DNA of 64,000 bases from the NCBI RefSeq assembly GCF_018449575.1, contig NZ_JAAVUT010000018.1, forward strand, positions 1 to 64,000. Reading direction: 5' to 3'. Below, in pieces: positions 18,207-27,933 of the stretch. The DNA comes from Sodalis sp. dw_96 (lineage in GTDB: Bacteria; Pseudomonadota; Gammaproteobacteria; Enterobacterales; Enterobacteriaceae). Position 1 is the first letter of the stretch. Each line of letters starts with the position of its first letter. Under the pieces are notes generated by a model that saw only the letters and a list, made by a program, of their open reading frames with translations, had not been told where the DNA came from and did no database searches. Position numbers and translations under genes: made by a program.

Positions 18207-19608
18207 ATTTTATCATACGCTACCTTTGCTGCCGGCTATAATTGCGGTGGCTCTGGCAGGTTGTACGCTACAGCCCAAGTATCACCGGCCTGCTTTGCCG
18301 GTGGCCGCTAAATGGGACGTAGACGGACCGGCAGGGGTAAACGGGGCGGATATCGGCTGGAAAGCCTTCTTTACCGATCCCGAAATAAAGCGGCTTATCG
18401 GATTGGCATTAGTCAATAACCGCGATTTGCGGGTCGCGGCGCTCAATGTCGAGACGGCGCGGGCACAGTTCCACATTGACCGGGCGGCGTTATTACCCAC
18501 GGTGGATTTGTCCGCCAGCCAAACGTCCGAGCATCTGCCGGGGAATCTGTTCACAACGCAAAGCATCGGGCCGGTAACCTATCATCAATACGACGCCAAT
18601 CTGGGCGTCACCGCATGGGAAATGGATTTCTTCGGCCGCTTGCGCAGCTTGCGCGACGAAGGGCTGGAGAGCTATCTGTCCACCGAGGCGACCCGGCAGG
18701 CGACGCAAATCAGCCTGATGGCTGAAGTGGCGACCGGCTATCTGACGTTGTGTTCGGACCATGAATTGCTGACGCTGGCGCAAAATACCGCCGACAGCCA
18801 GCAGCGTTCGTATGATTTAACTAAACGCAGCTATGATGGCGGGGTAAGTACTTCTCAGGACCTGGCGCAGGCGGAAACCACGGTGCGCAGCGCCCAGGCC
18901 GATGTGGCGCAATATACCCGCCAGGTCCGGCAGGATGTCGATGCCCTGCGCTTGCTGGTCGGCACCGAATTGCCCGCCGGGCTGGTTGAACATGCCCGGT
19001 TGAATCAGGACTGGCATTTCCCGGCGACCCCGGCTGGTTTACCGTCTGATTTGTTGACGCGGCGGCCGGATATTATTGCTGCCGAACATACCCTGAAAGG
19101 GGCCAATGCCGATATCGGCGCGGCGCGGGCGGCATTTTTCCCCACCATCAGCCTGACGACGGCCGGTGGCTCCTCCAGCAGCAGCCTCGACCATCTGCTA
19201 AAAGGCGGTACCGCGGCCTGGTCGTTTGTGCCTTCCGTCAGCCTGCCGATTTTTGACGGCGGCGTCAATCAGGCCAATTTAGATATCGCGAAAACCGAGC
19301 GAAAAATTGAGGTGGCGAACTATGAAAAAACCATTCAAACAGCGTTTAAAGAGGTTTCCGACGCCCTGGCCGGCCAGGTAACGTATCAGGACGAGTTAAA
19401 CGCCCGCGCCTTGGATACTGCCGCCAACCAGCGCAACTATGATGCGTCGGATATGCGTTATCGGCAGGGGGTGGATAATTATTTGAATGTCCTGGTTGCT
19501 CAGCGTTCGCTTTATGCCGCGCAGCAGTCACAAATCAACACCCGATTGGGATTACTGGAGCAACAAATAACCCTTTACAAAGTACTGGGCGGAGGCTGGA
19601 AAGGGTAA
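18199..19608 (+). CDS. RND efflux outer-membrane factor lipoprotein (NodT/OprM type)
   Basis: 469 residues. The ATG at 18199 overlaps the end of the pump gene and starts a lipoprotein signal with AVALAGC. The body contains two OEP repeats, each with long helices: the first about 60-250, the second 265-460. Characteristic motifs are [49 protein letters not shown] and LPIFDGG. It forms the outer-membrane tunnel of the tripartite pump. Unlike TolC, it is a lipoprotein carried within the operon, as in Mex/Opr systems, so this pump need not depend on a chromosomal TolC. Confidence 0.93.
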   Translation: MNKFYHTLPLLPAIIAVALAGCTLQPKYHRPALPVAAKWDVDGPAGVNGADIGWKAFFTDPEIKRLIGLALVNNRDLRVAALNVETARAQFHIDRAALLPTVDLSASQTSEHLPGNLFTTQSIGPVTYHQYDANLGVTAWEMDFFGRLRSLRDEGLESYLSTEATRQATQISLMAEVATGYLTLCSDHELLTLAQNTADSQQRSYDLTKRSYDGGVSTSQDLAQAETTVRSAQADVAQYTRQVRQDVDALRLLVGTELPAGLVEHARLNQDWHFPATPAGLPSDLLTRRPDIIAAEHTLKGANADIGAARAAFFPTISLTTAGGSSSSSLDHLLKGGTAAWSFVPSVSLPIFDGGVNQANLDIAKTERKIEVANYEKTIQTAFKEVSDALAGQVTYQDELNARALDTAANQRNYDASDMRYRQGVDNYLNVLVAQRSLYAAQQSQINTRLGLLEQQITLYKVLGGGWKG

Positions 19609-20367
19609 TCATCGATACCGCCACGGCCTGTTACCATCAATACAGGGCAGTCGTTGCGTATTCAATGATCGGAATGGACCGAAACAGGCACTGTGCGATT
19701 TCAGTCCATTAGTTTGGGCTTTGCGCTTTACCCCCCCCGTCATTGCTGTGTCTCGTCTTAAAAAGACGAGAATCAATTAGCAAGGAGAGTACGCATCAAT
19801 TATGTGGACCCGGCAAAATTGGTCAATGGCTTGTGCTGCCGACTTTCAAAGTGCTGCACCGCACCACGACGCTGGGCCGTATTTGGCTCGAGGGGCACGC
19901 CCTAAGGATCGATACCTCGTGCGGGCAACCACAGTTTGCTCAGTATTTCCTCTATTTTTGGCGTAAAAAGATCACTCCCCGGAGCCTGGGCGTAAACCGA
20001 TACTGTCCCTGGCGCCACTCCGATCCCTCCGGGTATCTCGTGTGAATGAGCAGTGACGCTCACCAATAATATTTTTAATCGTTGGCATGTGATAACAATT
20101 TCGTGCAGAAATCACAGACTCATCACGCCCGGCTGGGCACTATATCACGAATACTAAATCACGAATAAGTACGGCCGTCTCGCCATTGCATAGGCGTTCT
20201 CTCATTCACTACGGAAATCTGGCCGTGACCTCTGTGAGGTCTTCACGCCGGTTAGCGAAGCATTAATAACAATTATTTACAAATATTAAACAATATTTAT
20301 GAAATGTGGATTCAATCACACTGACTTGTCTATAAAACGACCATCATTAACTTGCACTGAGGAGGTA
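19609..20367. other. Intergenic, no supported gene; one perfect hairpin
   Basis: TCTCGTCTT and AAGACGAGA (19751-19771) form a perfect 9-bp stem with a three-base loop but no T-run, so terminator function for the efflux operon is doubtful. Plus-strand (19743-20045) and minus-strand frames exist, but I recognise none. Two copies of ATCACGAATA lie near 20144-20166. Otherwise nothing is seen. Confidence 0.5.
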
Positions 20368-20478
20368 ATGATGAACATGAAAAGCATCTCAGCCAGTAAC
20401 ATCAGCATCAGAGATATCGAAGCCATAGCAGCGATAGCTGTCATCGTGTGCTTAGTGGCATATAATTTATTTTTTTAA
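20368..20478 (+). CDS. 36-residue predicted membrane protein with strong ribosome site
   Basis: A GGAGGT ribosome site immediately precedes ATG 20368 (a second ATG follows directly and spacing may favour it). The product has a polar start (KSISASNISIRDIEAI) and a single hydrophobic helix ending in CLVAYNLFF. A terminator hairpin follows within 55 bases, so it looks like a complete small transcription unit. Small single-helix proteins of this size can be pump partners or type I toxins. I recognise no family, and no antisense RNA was identified. Confidence 0.5.
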   Translation: MMNMKSISASNISIRDIEAIAAIAVIVCLVAYNLFF

Positions 20479-20530
20479 AAAAAGGAGCCGGAAAGTTTTG
20501 GGATTAAATAGTTTCTTTCCTCTTATTTGA

Positions 20531-20560
20531 TGGTACCTCCATTAAAAGAAGGTACCATTT
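20531..20560 (+). terminator. Intrinsic terminator
   Basis: TGGTACCT (20531-20538) pairs perfectly with AGGTACCA (20550-20557) around an 11-base loop, followed by TTTTG. It ends the small ORF transcript at 20368-20478. Confidence 0.65.
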
Positions 20561-20892
20561 TGTTTGTGCTTCTTCTTTCAGCCCAGGCGTTCATCACAAC
20601 CTCCTGCGTCACACGACTGGTCGTCTAATTTTTTCATGGGACCAGAGGAGCGAATGTTGCCAGTAATAATATCAATTTTTTGTAAAAAAATGGGCCGACT
20701 ACAGTCCTTAGGGGATATAACAATGAAATTGCCATGCATTGTAGGTTAGTAGCCCCGAGAGACAATGACAAATTAACTGTGCTGGCTTGTGGAACTGCCC
20801 CTATAACTGAATTTCCCAATTGTTCAGCAAAATGCGTTCAACTCTCATTTTAGCGGATTGCTGGTGACGGGCACTATGCAGATTATGAGAAC

Positions 20893-20924
20893 AAAAAAAT
20901 GCCCGTAGCATGTGAACACGGGCA
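20893..20924 (-). terminator. Strong intrinsic terminator on the minus strand
   Basis: Read on the minus strand, TGCCCGT and ACGGGCA form a perfect 7-bp GC-rich stem with an 11-base loop, followed by seven T. No protein gene ends here. The upstream minus-strand sequence contains an unstructured CTCCCCCTTTCC stretch and AT-rich promoter-like DNA near 20960-21000, so it may terminate a small RNA of about 100 bases. Confidence 0.65.
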
Positions 20925-21390
20925 AAAGCTAAAAGGAAAGGGGGAGTGTGAGACTGTATGAATACTAACATTGAATATTATGAGAATGTTAACAATTAAT
21001 GCGGGTGACGCGAAAAATTGCCATTTAGCAAAGTGACGTCCCAATCATTGGGTGCTAAATAGATTTATTGGCTGGCTGAAACAATTTAGGAACAAATCCG
21101 TGCCGCATCAAAAAATTATCAACAGGCTCATCTCCACTGATACCGATGAACCGGCCGCCGCTGGCGTGGTGTTGCTACACCACTCAGCAATATTAAATAA
21201 TTAATCGTTCCTCGGGGGAGAGAATAAACACCCCTTAAACTTAAATTAATATTAAACGACACTTCTCCTTAAAGCATAAAAAGACAATAATTTGACGGTC
21301 TTATGATGCAATCATAACAATGATACCTAATCAATCTGAGATTTACGGCATTTATGCACAAGCGAAGCAGGTTCGGGAAAATTACCACAC
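20925..21390. other. No protein gene seen; possible small RNA
   Basis: Neither strand has a recognisable protein. The minus strand leads into the terminator at 20893-20924. TAATAT near 20975 could serve as a -10 element, but its -35 is poor. The region upstream of 21240 is AT-rich. Confidence 0.35.
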
Positions 21391-21392
21391 AT

Positions 21393-21640
21393 GAATTTTA
21401 GTGACAATAATCACATAGTCTTGTACCCCTAATTCTACAGGGGTTGCCGCGGTATGGATATGAACGGTGAAGTCCTTATCCGGAGTGATAATGCGTATCC
21501 CTTGTTTTTGAATTATTGTTACGACATTTTCACGAACGATGACTGATACCTCGCATTGCTTTGACCGTGCAAGATGGCCGGCAATATAACAACCTATCGC
21601 ACTCGTTCCATATATGCACAGATTTTAGGAATACGGTGGT
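21393..21640 (-). pseudogene. Second, decayed copy of panE-like dehydrogenase N-terminus
   Basis: The minus strand resembles the N-terminal part of the ketopantoate-reductase-like gene at 46133-46951. Shared blocks include the bases coding for the CDVSII-type strand, the IIQ-RGMR-like helix and ACAATCACATAGTC at the EDYVIVATK end. Similarity continues upstream of the start (GTGGCAACACGTGG versus GTGGCAATACGTGA). Glycines of the Rossmann motif are replaced and no open frame remains. It is a divergent duplicate, not a functional gene. Confidence 0.65.
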
Positions 21641-21894
21641 TCATCTTTGCTCCTTTATTTTCAATTGAGGGCAGGCCTTGAGTTCTTGAAACCGGTATTC
21701 GAATACCTTGATCCTGATGGCAAGGCAAAATTTTTTTAGAGTCACCAGCGTGATAACCTGAAGCTTACTTTGCGTGGCAACACGTGGCATGACCTCCCGT
21801 ACAACCGAATGAAGTGATGTGATGGACGTCCCTCTTCAACGTAAGTCCTGCCAAACTTATGCTGAGTGATCTTTATCCACAGAGGTATAACATC

Positions 21895-22881
21895 ATGAAC
21901 ACGATAAAAGTCATTGGTATCGATTTAGCGAAATCTTTCTTTCAGGTCTGTGTCTGGATGAGTGATGGTACCGTTGTATCCAATCGGAAGGTTGCCATAA
22001 GTAAGCCGTTGGATGCCATTCGCCACCTTCCGGCCAATACGCTGATTGCAATGGAAGCCTGTGCAACTTCGCATTACTGGGGAAGTACATTTCAGTCTAT
22101 GGGCTATCTGGTCAGGCTTATTCCCACCCCGCATGTTAAAGCATTAGCCCGTTACCAAAAAAATGATGCCAATGACGCGCTGGCTATCTGTGAAACAGCG
22201 TTCCGTCCAGGAATTCATTTCGTTACTGTAAAAACTGTTGAACAGCATGATATCAAAGCGCTTCGGAGTGCCCGTCAGTTGATGGTAGAGCAGAGTACTG
22301 CGATGGCAAACCAGGCTCGGGCACTGGCGGCGGAACAAAAAATCGAGATCCCTGCCGGCATTCATATTCTTCAACGACGATTGCCTGACATTATCGAAGA
22401 TCCAGAGCAATTTATTTCGCCGGTATTACGCCAACTGCTTTTTTCATTATTGGAAAATATACATTCGCTCAATGAACAAATATGTTCGACAGAGCACAAC
22501 ATAGCAGCTTTGTGCCAGCAGCAGCCAAAATACAAATCACTGTTGACGATACCGGGTATTGGCCCCCTCATCGCAGCCGCATTTTTGAGTGAAGTTAATG
22601 CAGATCAGTTTAATAATGGCAGACAACTTTCCGCCTGGTGTGGTCTGGTCCCCCGGCAACGCAGTTCTGGTGGGAAAAACAGTCTTTCTGCAATGACCAA
22701 AAATGGAAACCGCGAGCTTCGAATGTTGATAATCCATGGTGCCAGAGCTGTCATGTACTGGGCCCGAAAACGTGATGACAGCCTTGGGGTTTGGTTAAAA
22801 AAAATTGCTGAGCGAAGAGGAAAAATGAAAGCGACTGTCGCGTTGGCCAATAAATTGACGTTAATAAGATTTGCCACTAAA
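21895..22881 (+). mobile_element. IS110-family (IS1111-like) transposase, 3' end lost
   Basis: The frame starting at 21895 encodes a DEDD-type recombinase: IGIDLAKSFFQVCVW with the first Asp, MEACATSHYWGS, NDANDALAICET, and the C-terminal Transposase_20 domain with LLTIPGIGPLIAAAFLSEV, WCGLVPRQRSSGGK and IHGARAVMYWARK. About 330 residues are transposase. The frame then runs without its own stop into a bgl-type leader from 22882 and ends at 23184 by chance. The element's right end, where IS1111-type elements carry their guide-RNA region, is missing, so it is probably immobile although the recombinase domains look intact. Confidence 0.85.
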
Positions 22882-22910
22882 GGGTTGTTACTGTATCGAC
22901 AGACAAGACC
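22882..22910 (+). promoter_or_regulatory. BglG/LicT-type RNA antiterminator (RAT)
   Basis: The 29 bases begin GGGTTGTTACTG and end CAGACAAGACC. They fit the bgl-family ribonucleic antiterminator (GGATTGTTACTG, short loop, CAGGCAAAACC) closely. The RAT overlaps the 5' arm of the terminator at 22905-22942, as in genuine bgl leaders, so protein binding would prevent termination. A BglG N-terminal fragment follows at 22963. Confidence 0.8.
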
Positions 22911-22942
22911 TGACACCTGTCATCATCCGGGGGTCAGGTCTT
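22905..22942 (+). terminator. Leader terminator of a bgl-type operon
   Basis: AAGACCTGAC (22905-22914) pairs perfectly with GTCAGGTCTT (22933-22942), followed by TTGCTTTTTC. Its left arm overlaps the RAT, giving the mutually exclusive antiterminator/terminator arrangement controlled by BglG-type proteins. Confidence 0.8.
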
Positions 22943-22962
22943 TTGCTTTTTCAGGGGTTATG

Positions 22963-23045
22963 ATGAAAATCGTTAGGGTGCTGAACAATAATGTTGTGAT
23001 TGCGTTCGATGAACATCAACATATGCGCCGTACTGGCTTTTGTGA
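22963..23045 (+). pseudogene. BglG/LicT antiterminator, N-terminal fragment
   Basis: ATG 22963 follows AGGGGTT and encodes KIVRVLNNNVVIAFDEHQHM, the start of the CAT RNA-binding domain of BglG-family antiterminators, with the diagnostic LNNNVV motif. After about 25 residues the similarity ends (before the GxGxxFQ motif) and the sequence meets the convergent atoC end. The PTS-regulation domains and any beta-glucoside PTS genes are gone. It is a deletion scar with its RNA switch still attached. Confidence 0.75.
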
Positions 23046-23057
23046 CACTGCAATAAG

Positions 23058-24440
23058 CTATTCAATACAGTATTCTTGCAGTTTATACATTAATGTCCGC
23101 AGACTGATCCCCAGGACTTTTGCCGTTTGTACCCGGTTATTCTGGTTGTTGTTCAAGGCTTGCAGTATGAGGGATTTTTCGTAATTCTTGAGGTTATCTT
23201 TCAAATTTACGTTTTGTTCAAAAGGTGTAATCGGCGTAACGCCGGAGGAGGGCATATTTTTGACCCGCTGCAAATGTTCCGGTAAATCGTCGGAAAAGAT
23301 GATGTATCCAGTGCTCATAATCACTGCGTGTTCGATGGCATTTTCCAACTCACGCACATTCCCCGGCCATTTATACTCTTCAAGAATGCTGATGGCGCTG
23401 ATATCCAATCCTAAAATATCCTTATTATTTTCAGCACTGAATCTTTGCAAGAAATGCCTGGCTAACAACAGAATATCCTCTGGACGTTCCCGCAACGGGT
23501 AGGAGTTTAAATGCATCACATTCAAGCGATAATAAAGATCGCTACGGAATTCCCCTCGCTCGATCATACTTTTGAGGTCACAGTTGGTGGCAGCGACAAT
23601 ACGGATATCTGTTTTGATAATTTGATTGCCTCCGACCCGTTCAAATTCACGCTCCTGCAAAACACGCAACAGTTTAACCTGCAAATGAGGCGACATTTCG
23701 CCGACCTCATCCAGCAACAACGTTCCCTGATGCGCGCGCTCGAATAACCCTTGTCGCTGTATTTGCGCCCCGGTAAATGCCCCCTTTTCATGGCCGAATA
23801 ACTCGCTTTCCAATAAAGATTCCGGCAATGCCCCGCAATTGACCTTGATAAATTGGCCTTTTGCCCGCGGGCTATTATAGTGTATGGCTTTAGCAATCAG
23901 TTCCTTGCCCGTACCGCTTTCGCCGGTAATCAATACGCTGGCGTGGCTTTGCGCCACTTTGGCTATGGCCCGGCACAGCTCCATCATTTTGGGATTATTG
24001 GTCAATATACGGCCGTGGCTATAGCTGTCCGATAGTTCCCGGTGCAACAAATTGATCTCGTGTTTCATATCGCGCAATTGCAAGGCCCGCGCCATCAAGA
24101 GCTTCATCTCATCAAGTTCAAAGGGTTTGATGATATAATCGAACGCACCGAGACGTAACGCCTCCACGGCGGTTTCCACCGCAGCATAGGCGGTCATGAG
24201 AATCACCGGGATATCCTGATAAATAGCGTGCATGTGTTGCAACGCTTCAATGCCGTCCATATTCGGCATCCGGATATCCATCAGCACCAGATCGGGTTGT
24301 TCGTGTTTAAAGAGCTCAATCGCCTGTTCACCATTGTCGGCGCATAAAATAGTATTGCCGTTCTGGGAAAAAACGGCTTTCAGCATCAGGCGGACATTTT
24401 CTTCATCATCAACGATCAATATACGATTCGGCTGGCTCAT
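23058..24440 (-). CDS. atoC: AtoC response regulator, sigma-54 activator
   Basis: 460 residues in NtrC-type order. The receiver domain (1-120) has the phospho-acceptor Asp55 in LVLMDIRMPN. The AAA+ domain has Walker A GESGTGKE, the sigma-54 contact loop GAFTGA and Walker B-type TLLLDEVGEM. The C-terminal Fis-type helix-turn-helix is RVQTAKVLGISLRTLMYKL. It activates the atoDAEB promoter when phosphorylated by AtoS. Its start overlaps the atoS stop by four bases. In E. coli atoSC precede atoDAEB; here they follow them on the same strand. The sigma-54 promoter at 30635 supports its function. Confidence 0.95.
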   Translation of the reverse strand: MSQPNRILIVDDEENVRLMLKAVFSQNGNTILCADNGEQAIELFKHEQPDLVLMDIRMPNMDGIEALQHMHAIYQDIPVILMTAYAAVETAVEALRLGAFDYIIKPFELDEMKLLMARALQLRDMKHEINLLHRELSDSYSHGRILTNNPKMMELCRAIAKVAQSHASVLITGESGTGKELIAKAIHYNSPRAKGQFIKVNCGALPESLLESELFGHEKGAFTGAQIQRQGLFERAHQGTLLLDEVGEMSPHLQVKLLRVLQEREFERVGGNQIIKTDIRIVAATNCDLKSMIERGEFRSDLYYRLNVMHLNSYPLRERPEDILLLARHFLQRFSAENNKDILGLDISAISILEEYKWPGNVRELENAIEHAVIMSTGYIIFSDDLPEHLQRVKNMPSSGVTPITPFEQNVNLKDNLKNYEKSLILQALNNNQNNRVQTAKVLGISLRTLMYKLQEYCIE

Positions 24441-26287
24441 GATGGATCCCGGTCTTTATTATTAATGGGTAACGTAATGATTAACGTCGTTCCCTGGCTT
24501 GGCTGGCTTTCCAGCGTAATACTTCCGTTATGGGCGGTCACGATGCGTTGGGCAATGGAAAGGCCCAGTCCGGTTCCCGTGGGTTTGGTGGTAAAAAATG
24601 GGGTAAACACTTTTTCTATATCATCAGGCATAATACCGATACCCGTATCATGAATATTTATTTGCACGCATTTGCCGGGGCACAGCGCGGTACTGATCAC
24701 GACCTTTCCCGCGTTAATAATCGATTGCATTGCGTTGATGATCAAGTTGAGAATTACCTGCTTGACCAACGGAGGATCGACTTCAATCTGGGGTAAATTT
24801 TCGCCCAATCGCAAATCAAAATTCACTTTCTTATCTACACCATGAGCTTTTACCAACAGCAGGCTTTCCTTGATTAACGCGTTGATGGATACCCACTGAT
24901 AATGCTGGGGATGGGGACGGGAAAATTCCAATAATTGTTGGATAAGCTTATTTATCGAGCCAATTTCTTTGCGGATGATTTTAATATATTCCATCCGTTG
25001 AGGTTCGGTTTCACCCTCGGTCAAATATTGTATAAACCCGCTGATGGCGGTGAGCGGGTTGCGCACTTCATGGGCAATGCCCGCCACCAGTTCTCCCAAT
25101 GCGGCTAGCCGTTCAGCGCGGCCAATCTGGTCTTGCATCTGTTTTTGTGCGGTTAAATCGGTAAAAATAACCAGTGCACCGATAATATCACCGTCGGAAT
25201 TATGCAGTTGGCTACTGCTGGCTTTGATATAGAGCATTTTGCTTTTGGCGGGGAATTCAACTTCAATACCCACGTGTGTCACGCCATAGTTCAGCGTATC
25301 CAGGATAGGACTTTGGAAACGGGCCTTGTTGAAGATATCACGATAGGGTTTCCCGAGGACTTCTTCCAGGCTGTAACCGGTTATAGCCTGTGCTGCCGGG
25401 TTGAAAATCCTGATGCAGCATTGATTATCGACGCTGACGATCGCATCGGCGGCACTTTCTATAATCAATTCATTCAGCGTTCTTGCTTCCAGCAGGGCAT
25501 AGGATATCGCGTTTATGCTATCGGAAATTTCTCCCATCTCGCCATGCATCGGTGGGATGGTCGTTCTTAAATTAATGGGGAGTTTATACAGGCCGGCTTT
25601 TATAGTATCCACATCTTGGGTGATTTTTCGGGAAAGAACGATAATAAGGAAGACACTTAACGATAATCCTATGCCAATTACCCCAAAAATAGACAAATCC
25701 ATCGCCAATTCTTGTTTGTCAATATGATGAATGAGTTCATTGGCCCAGATATAGCCCACCACTTTCTGGTGCCGATAGATAGGGATCATGGCATTCATGA
25801 TATCCCCTCGCACCTGACGCCCGGATTTAATCAGGGGTTTGGCAGTTTTCATCACAATCCGGCCAGGATGATTTTCTTCGATACGGATGCCCACGTTGTT
25901 CGAATAATATTTTCGCGGCGCATAAGTGATTATTGCATCCAGTTCCTTGCTATAATAACCAGCGGCGACGTTGGGAAATGCAGCCGTAATTTTTTCGGTA
26001 ATACCGGCTAAATCTCGATTTAAAGCCTGGATTCGCTCTTGCCTAGGTAGCGTGGAATAACGATCGAGACCGTCGGCCAACGCCTGGTCTAATAAATATG
26101 TAACGCTGTAAAGTTTGCTGGTTTTTTCCTCCAACATCCCGCTGCGCCCCTGTTTTTCCACGAAAAAGGCCATTAATAGCGTGGGTAAAAAAACCATAAA
26201 GATCGCCAGGAAAATTAGCTTATTGCGCAGAGTGTCAAAAAAAAGATTGTGGATGTACTTTACCACATTGAAATCCTGCGGATACAT
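24437..26287 (-). CDS. atoS: AtoS sensor histidine kinase
   Basis: 616 residues: a membrane segment near 20-38, a periplasmic sensor part, a second membrane segment near 195-220, a HAMP-like linker, and a PAS domain around 265-370 with ITGYSLEEVLGKPYRDIF. The kinase core has H-box AHEVRNPLTAISGFIQYL, N-box NLIINAMQSI and G-boxes DTGIGI and GTGLGLSIA. It senses acetoacetate or related signals and phosphorylates AtoC. The start at 26287 is the first Met of the frame. It forms an operon with atoC (4-base overlap). All catalytic motifs are present. Confidence 0.93.
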   Translation of the reverse strand: MYPQDFNVVKYIHNLFFDTLRNKLIFLAIFMVFLPTLLMAFFVEKQGRSGMLEEKTSKLYSVTYLLDQALADGLDRYSTLPRQERIQALNRDLAGITEKITAAFPNVAAGYYSKELDAIITYAPRKYYSNNVGIRIEENHPGRIVMKTAKPLIKSGRQVRGDIMNAMIPIYRHQKVVGYIWANELIHHIDKQELAMDLSIFGVIGIGLSLSVFLIIVLSRKITQDVDTIKAGLYKLPINLRTTIPPMHGEMGEISDSINAISYALLEARTLNELIIESAADAIVSVDNQCCIRIFNPAAQAITGYSLEEVLGKPYRDIFNKARFQSPILDTLNYGVTHVGIEVEFPAKSKMLYIKASSSQLHNSDGDIIGALVIFTDLTAQKQMQDQIGRAERLAALGELVAGIAHEVRNPLTAISGFIQYLTEGETEPQRMEYIKIIRKEIGSINKLIQQLLEFSRPHPQHYQWVSINALIKESLLLVKAHGVDKKVNFDLRLGENLPQIEVDPPLVKQVILNLIINAMQSIINAGKVVISTALCPGKCVQINIHDTGIGIMPDDIEKVFTPFFTTKPTGTGLGLSIAQRIVTAHNGSITLESQPSQGTTLIITLPINNKDRDPS

Positions 26288-26730
26288 AACTATATAACTC
26301 CAAAAAGCCCACTTATCCGTGCAGCTTTTTTAATATTTGGTCATGTCGTTACCATAGGTTTTTATAAAGTTGGATTACCTTACAAAATCCTCACCCATTC
26401 AGTTCAAATCCTTTAACAATATTGGTTCTATTGTGTAAAAATTTCGCGTCCGCGCTGTCTCAATAAAAAATCTGTTATGATATAGATTATTACTCGGTAG
26501 TAATAATTATCATAAATCACTGATGGCTCTATTTTACTGATTATTCTAAAACATCTGGTGTAATATTTTGTGCTTTGGCTCGCTTTTCCGCTTAAATGCG
26601 CCAATTTATTTTTTATGGTCCGTAATCATCGGTTTATAAAAATAGCTATTTTTTGTGTTATTGCCCGACGCTGGGTTATCCTCCTGCCGTAATCGTCACC
26701 GACAGGGGGATATTATCTTCTTAACCGGTA
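26288..26730. other. Intergenic region between atoB and atoS
   Basis: No gene is seen in about 440 bases of AT-rich DNA. It contains the perfect palindrome at 26486-26507 and must contain any separate atoSC promoter. No convincing terminator with a T-run after atoB was identified, so read-through from atoB is possible. Confidence 0.6.
26486..26507. promoter_or_regulatory. Perfect 9-bp palindrome upstream of atoS
   Basis: ATTATTACT (26486-26494) and AGTAATAAT (26499-26507) are perfect inverted arms separated by CGGT, about 200 bases upstream of the atoS start. Without a T-run it looks more like an operator than a terminator. The binding protein is unknown. Confidence 0.4.
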
Positions 26731-27915
26731 TTACAAACGTTCAACAATTACCGCAACCCCTTGTCCGCCGCCGATGCACAAGGTCGCCAGCCCGAGGGTT
26801 TTGTCCCTGGCCTGCAAGGCATGCAGTAACGTCACCAGAATGCGGGCACCGCTGGCGCCAATCGGATGGCCCAAGGCTATGGCGCCACCATTGACATTCA
26901 CCTTTTCTTCTTTGAATCCGAGCGCTCGGCCTACCGCAAGAAATTGCGAGGCAAAGGCTTCATTGGCTTCAATCAAATCCATATCGCTGATGCTCAGATG
27001 CGTATCGGCCAGGACTTTTTGCGTTGCCGGAACCGGCCCCATCCCCATCAAGGCCGGGTCAACCCCGGCGCTGGCGTAACCGCGAATACGGGCCAAGGGT
27101 TTTAACCCCAGTTGCTTTGCGTATTCTTCCGACATGACCACCAGCGCCGCCGCACCGTCATTAATGCCGGAAGCATTTCCCGCCGTCACGGTACCGTCGG
27201 GTTTAAACGCGGGACTCAGCTTCGCCAATTTTTCCAAAGAGGTATCGCCGCGGGGGTGCTCGTCGGTATCAAAAATCCTGTCGCCGGTTTTCTTATTTTT
27301 AATCACCATTGGCGTAATCTCTTTGACAAACGCGCCGCCGGCAATGGCCGCCGCTGCTTTTTTCTGGGATTCCAGCGCTAACTGATCCTGATCTTCACGG
27401 CTGATATGGTACTTTTTAGCCACGTTTTCCGCGGTGATGCCCATATGATAGCCATTAACCGCACACAGCAACCCATCTTGCAAAATGATGTCCTGCACGA
27501 CGGTATCACCCATGCGATACCCCCAACGCGCCTTGCTGCCTAATAAATAGGGCGCCATGCTCATATTTTCCATACCGCCGGCAATAAGCACCTTGGCGTC
27601 GCCGGCGCGTATGGCCTGGGCGGCAAGCGCCACGCTTTTTAAACCGGAACCACAGACTTTATTGATGGTCATCGCGCTGACATTGTCTGGAATACCTGCT
27701 TTTAATGCTGCCTGGCGGGCGGTATTCTGTCCCAAGCCGGCCTGTAATACATGACCCATAATGACTTCATCAATAATATGGGGATCAATACCCGCTCTTT
27801 TTATCGCTTCAGTAATGGCGATAGCACCAAGTTCTATTGCCGGAGTCGATATCAGGGCACCGGCAAAACTGCCGACGGCTGTGCGTGTTGCACTGACAAT
27901 AACAACGTTATTCAT
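26731..27915 (-). CDS. atoB: Acetyl-CoA acetyltransferase (thiolase)
   Basis: 394 residues of a degradative thiolase II that cleaves acetoacetyl-CoA to two acetyl-CoA. The nucleophilic Cys lies in [14 protein letters not shown] (about residue 88). The C-terminal part has [17 protein letters not shown] with the catalytic His and LCIGGGQG with the second Cys. The start is preceded by AAAGGAA. It is the last gene of atoDAEB, 18 bases after atoE. It looks fully intact. Confidence 0.96.
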   Translation of the reverse strand: MNNVVIVSATRTAVGSFAGALISTPAIELGAIAITEAIKRAGIDPHIIDEVIMGHVLQAGLGQNTARQAALKAGIPDNVSAMTINKVCGSGLKSVALAAQAIRAGDAKVLIAGGMENMSMAPYLLGSKARWGYRMGDTVVQDIILQDGLLCAVNGYHMGITAENVAKKYHISREDQDQLALESQKKAAAAIAGGAFVKEITPMVIKNKKTGDRIFDTDEHPRGDTSLEKLAKLSPAFKPDGTVTAGNASGINDGAAALVVMSEEYAKQLGLKPLARIRGYASAGVDPALMGMGPVPATQKVLADTHLSISDMDLIEANEAFASQFLAVGRALGFKEEKVNVNGGAIALGHPIGASGARILVTLLHALQARDKTLGLATLCIGGGQGVAVIVERL

Positions 27916-27933
27916 TGTATTTTCCTTTGGATA

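Noticed and set aside
19751-19771. Intrinsic terminator of the RND operon
   Set aside because: The stem is perfect but no T-run follows on either strand; it may be an operator or a chance repeat.
21895-23184. Full-length 430-residue transposase
   Set aside because: Beyond about 22881 the frame translates a BglG-type RNA leader and a bglG fragment in the wrong frame, so the last 100 residues are not transposase.
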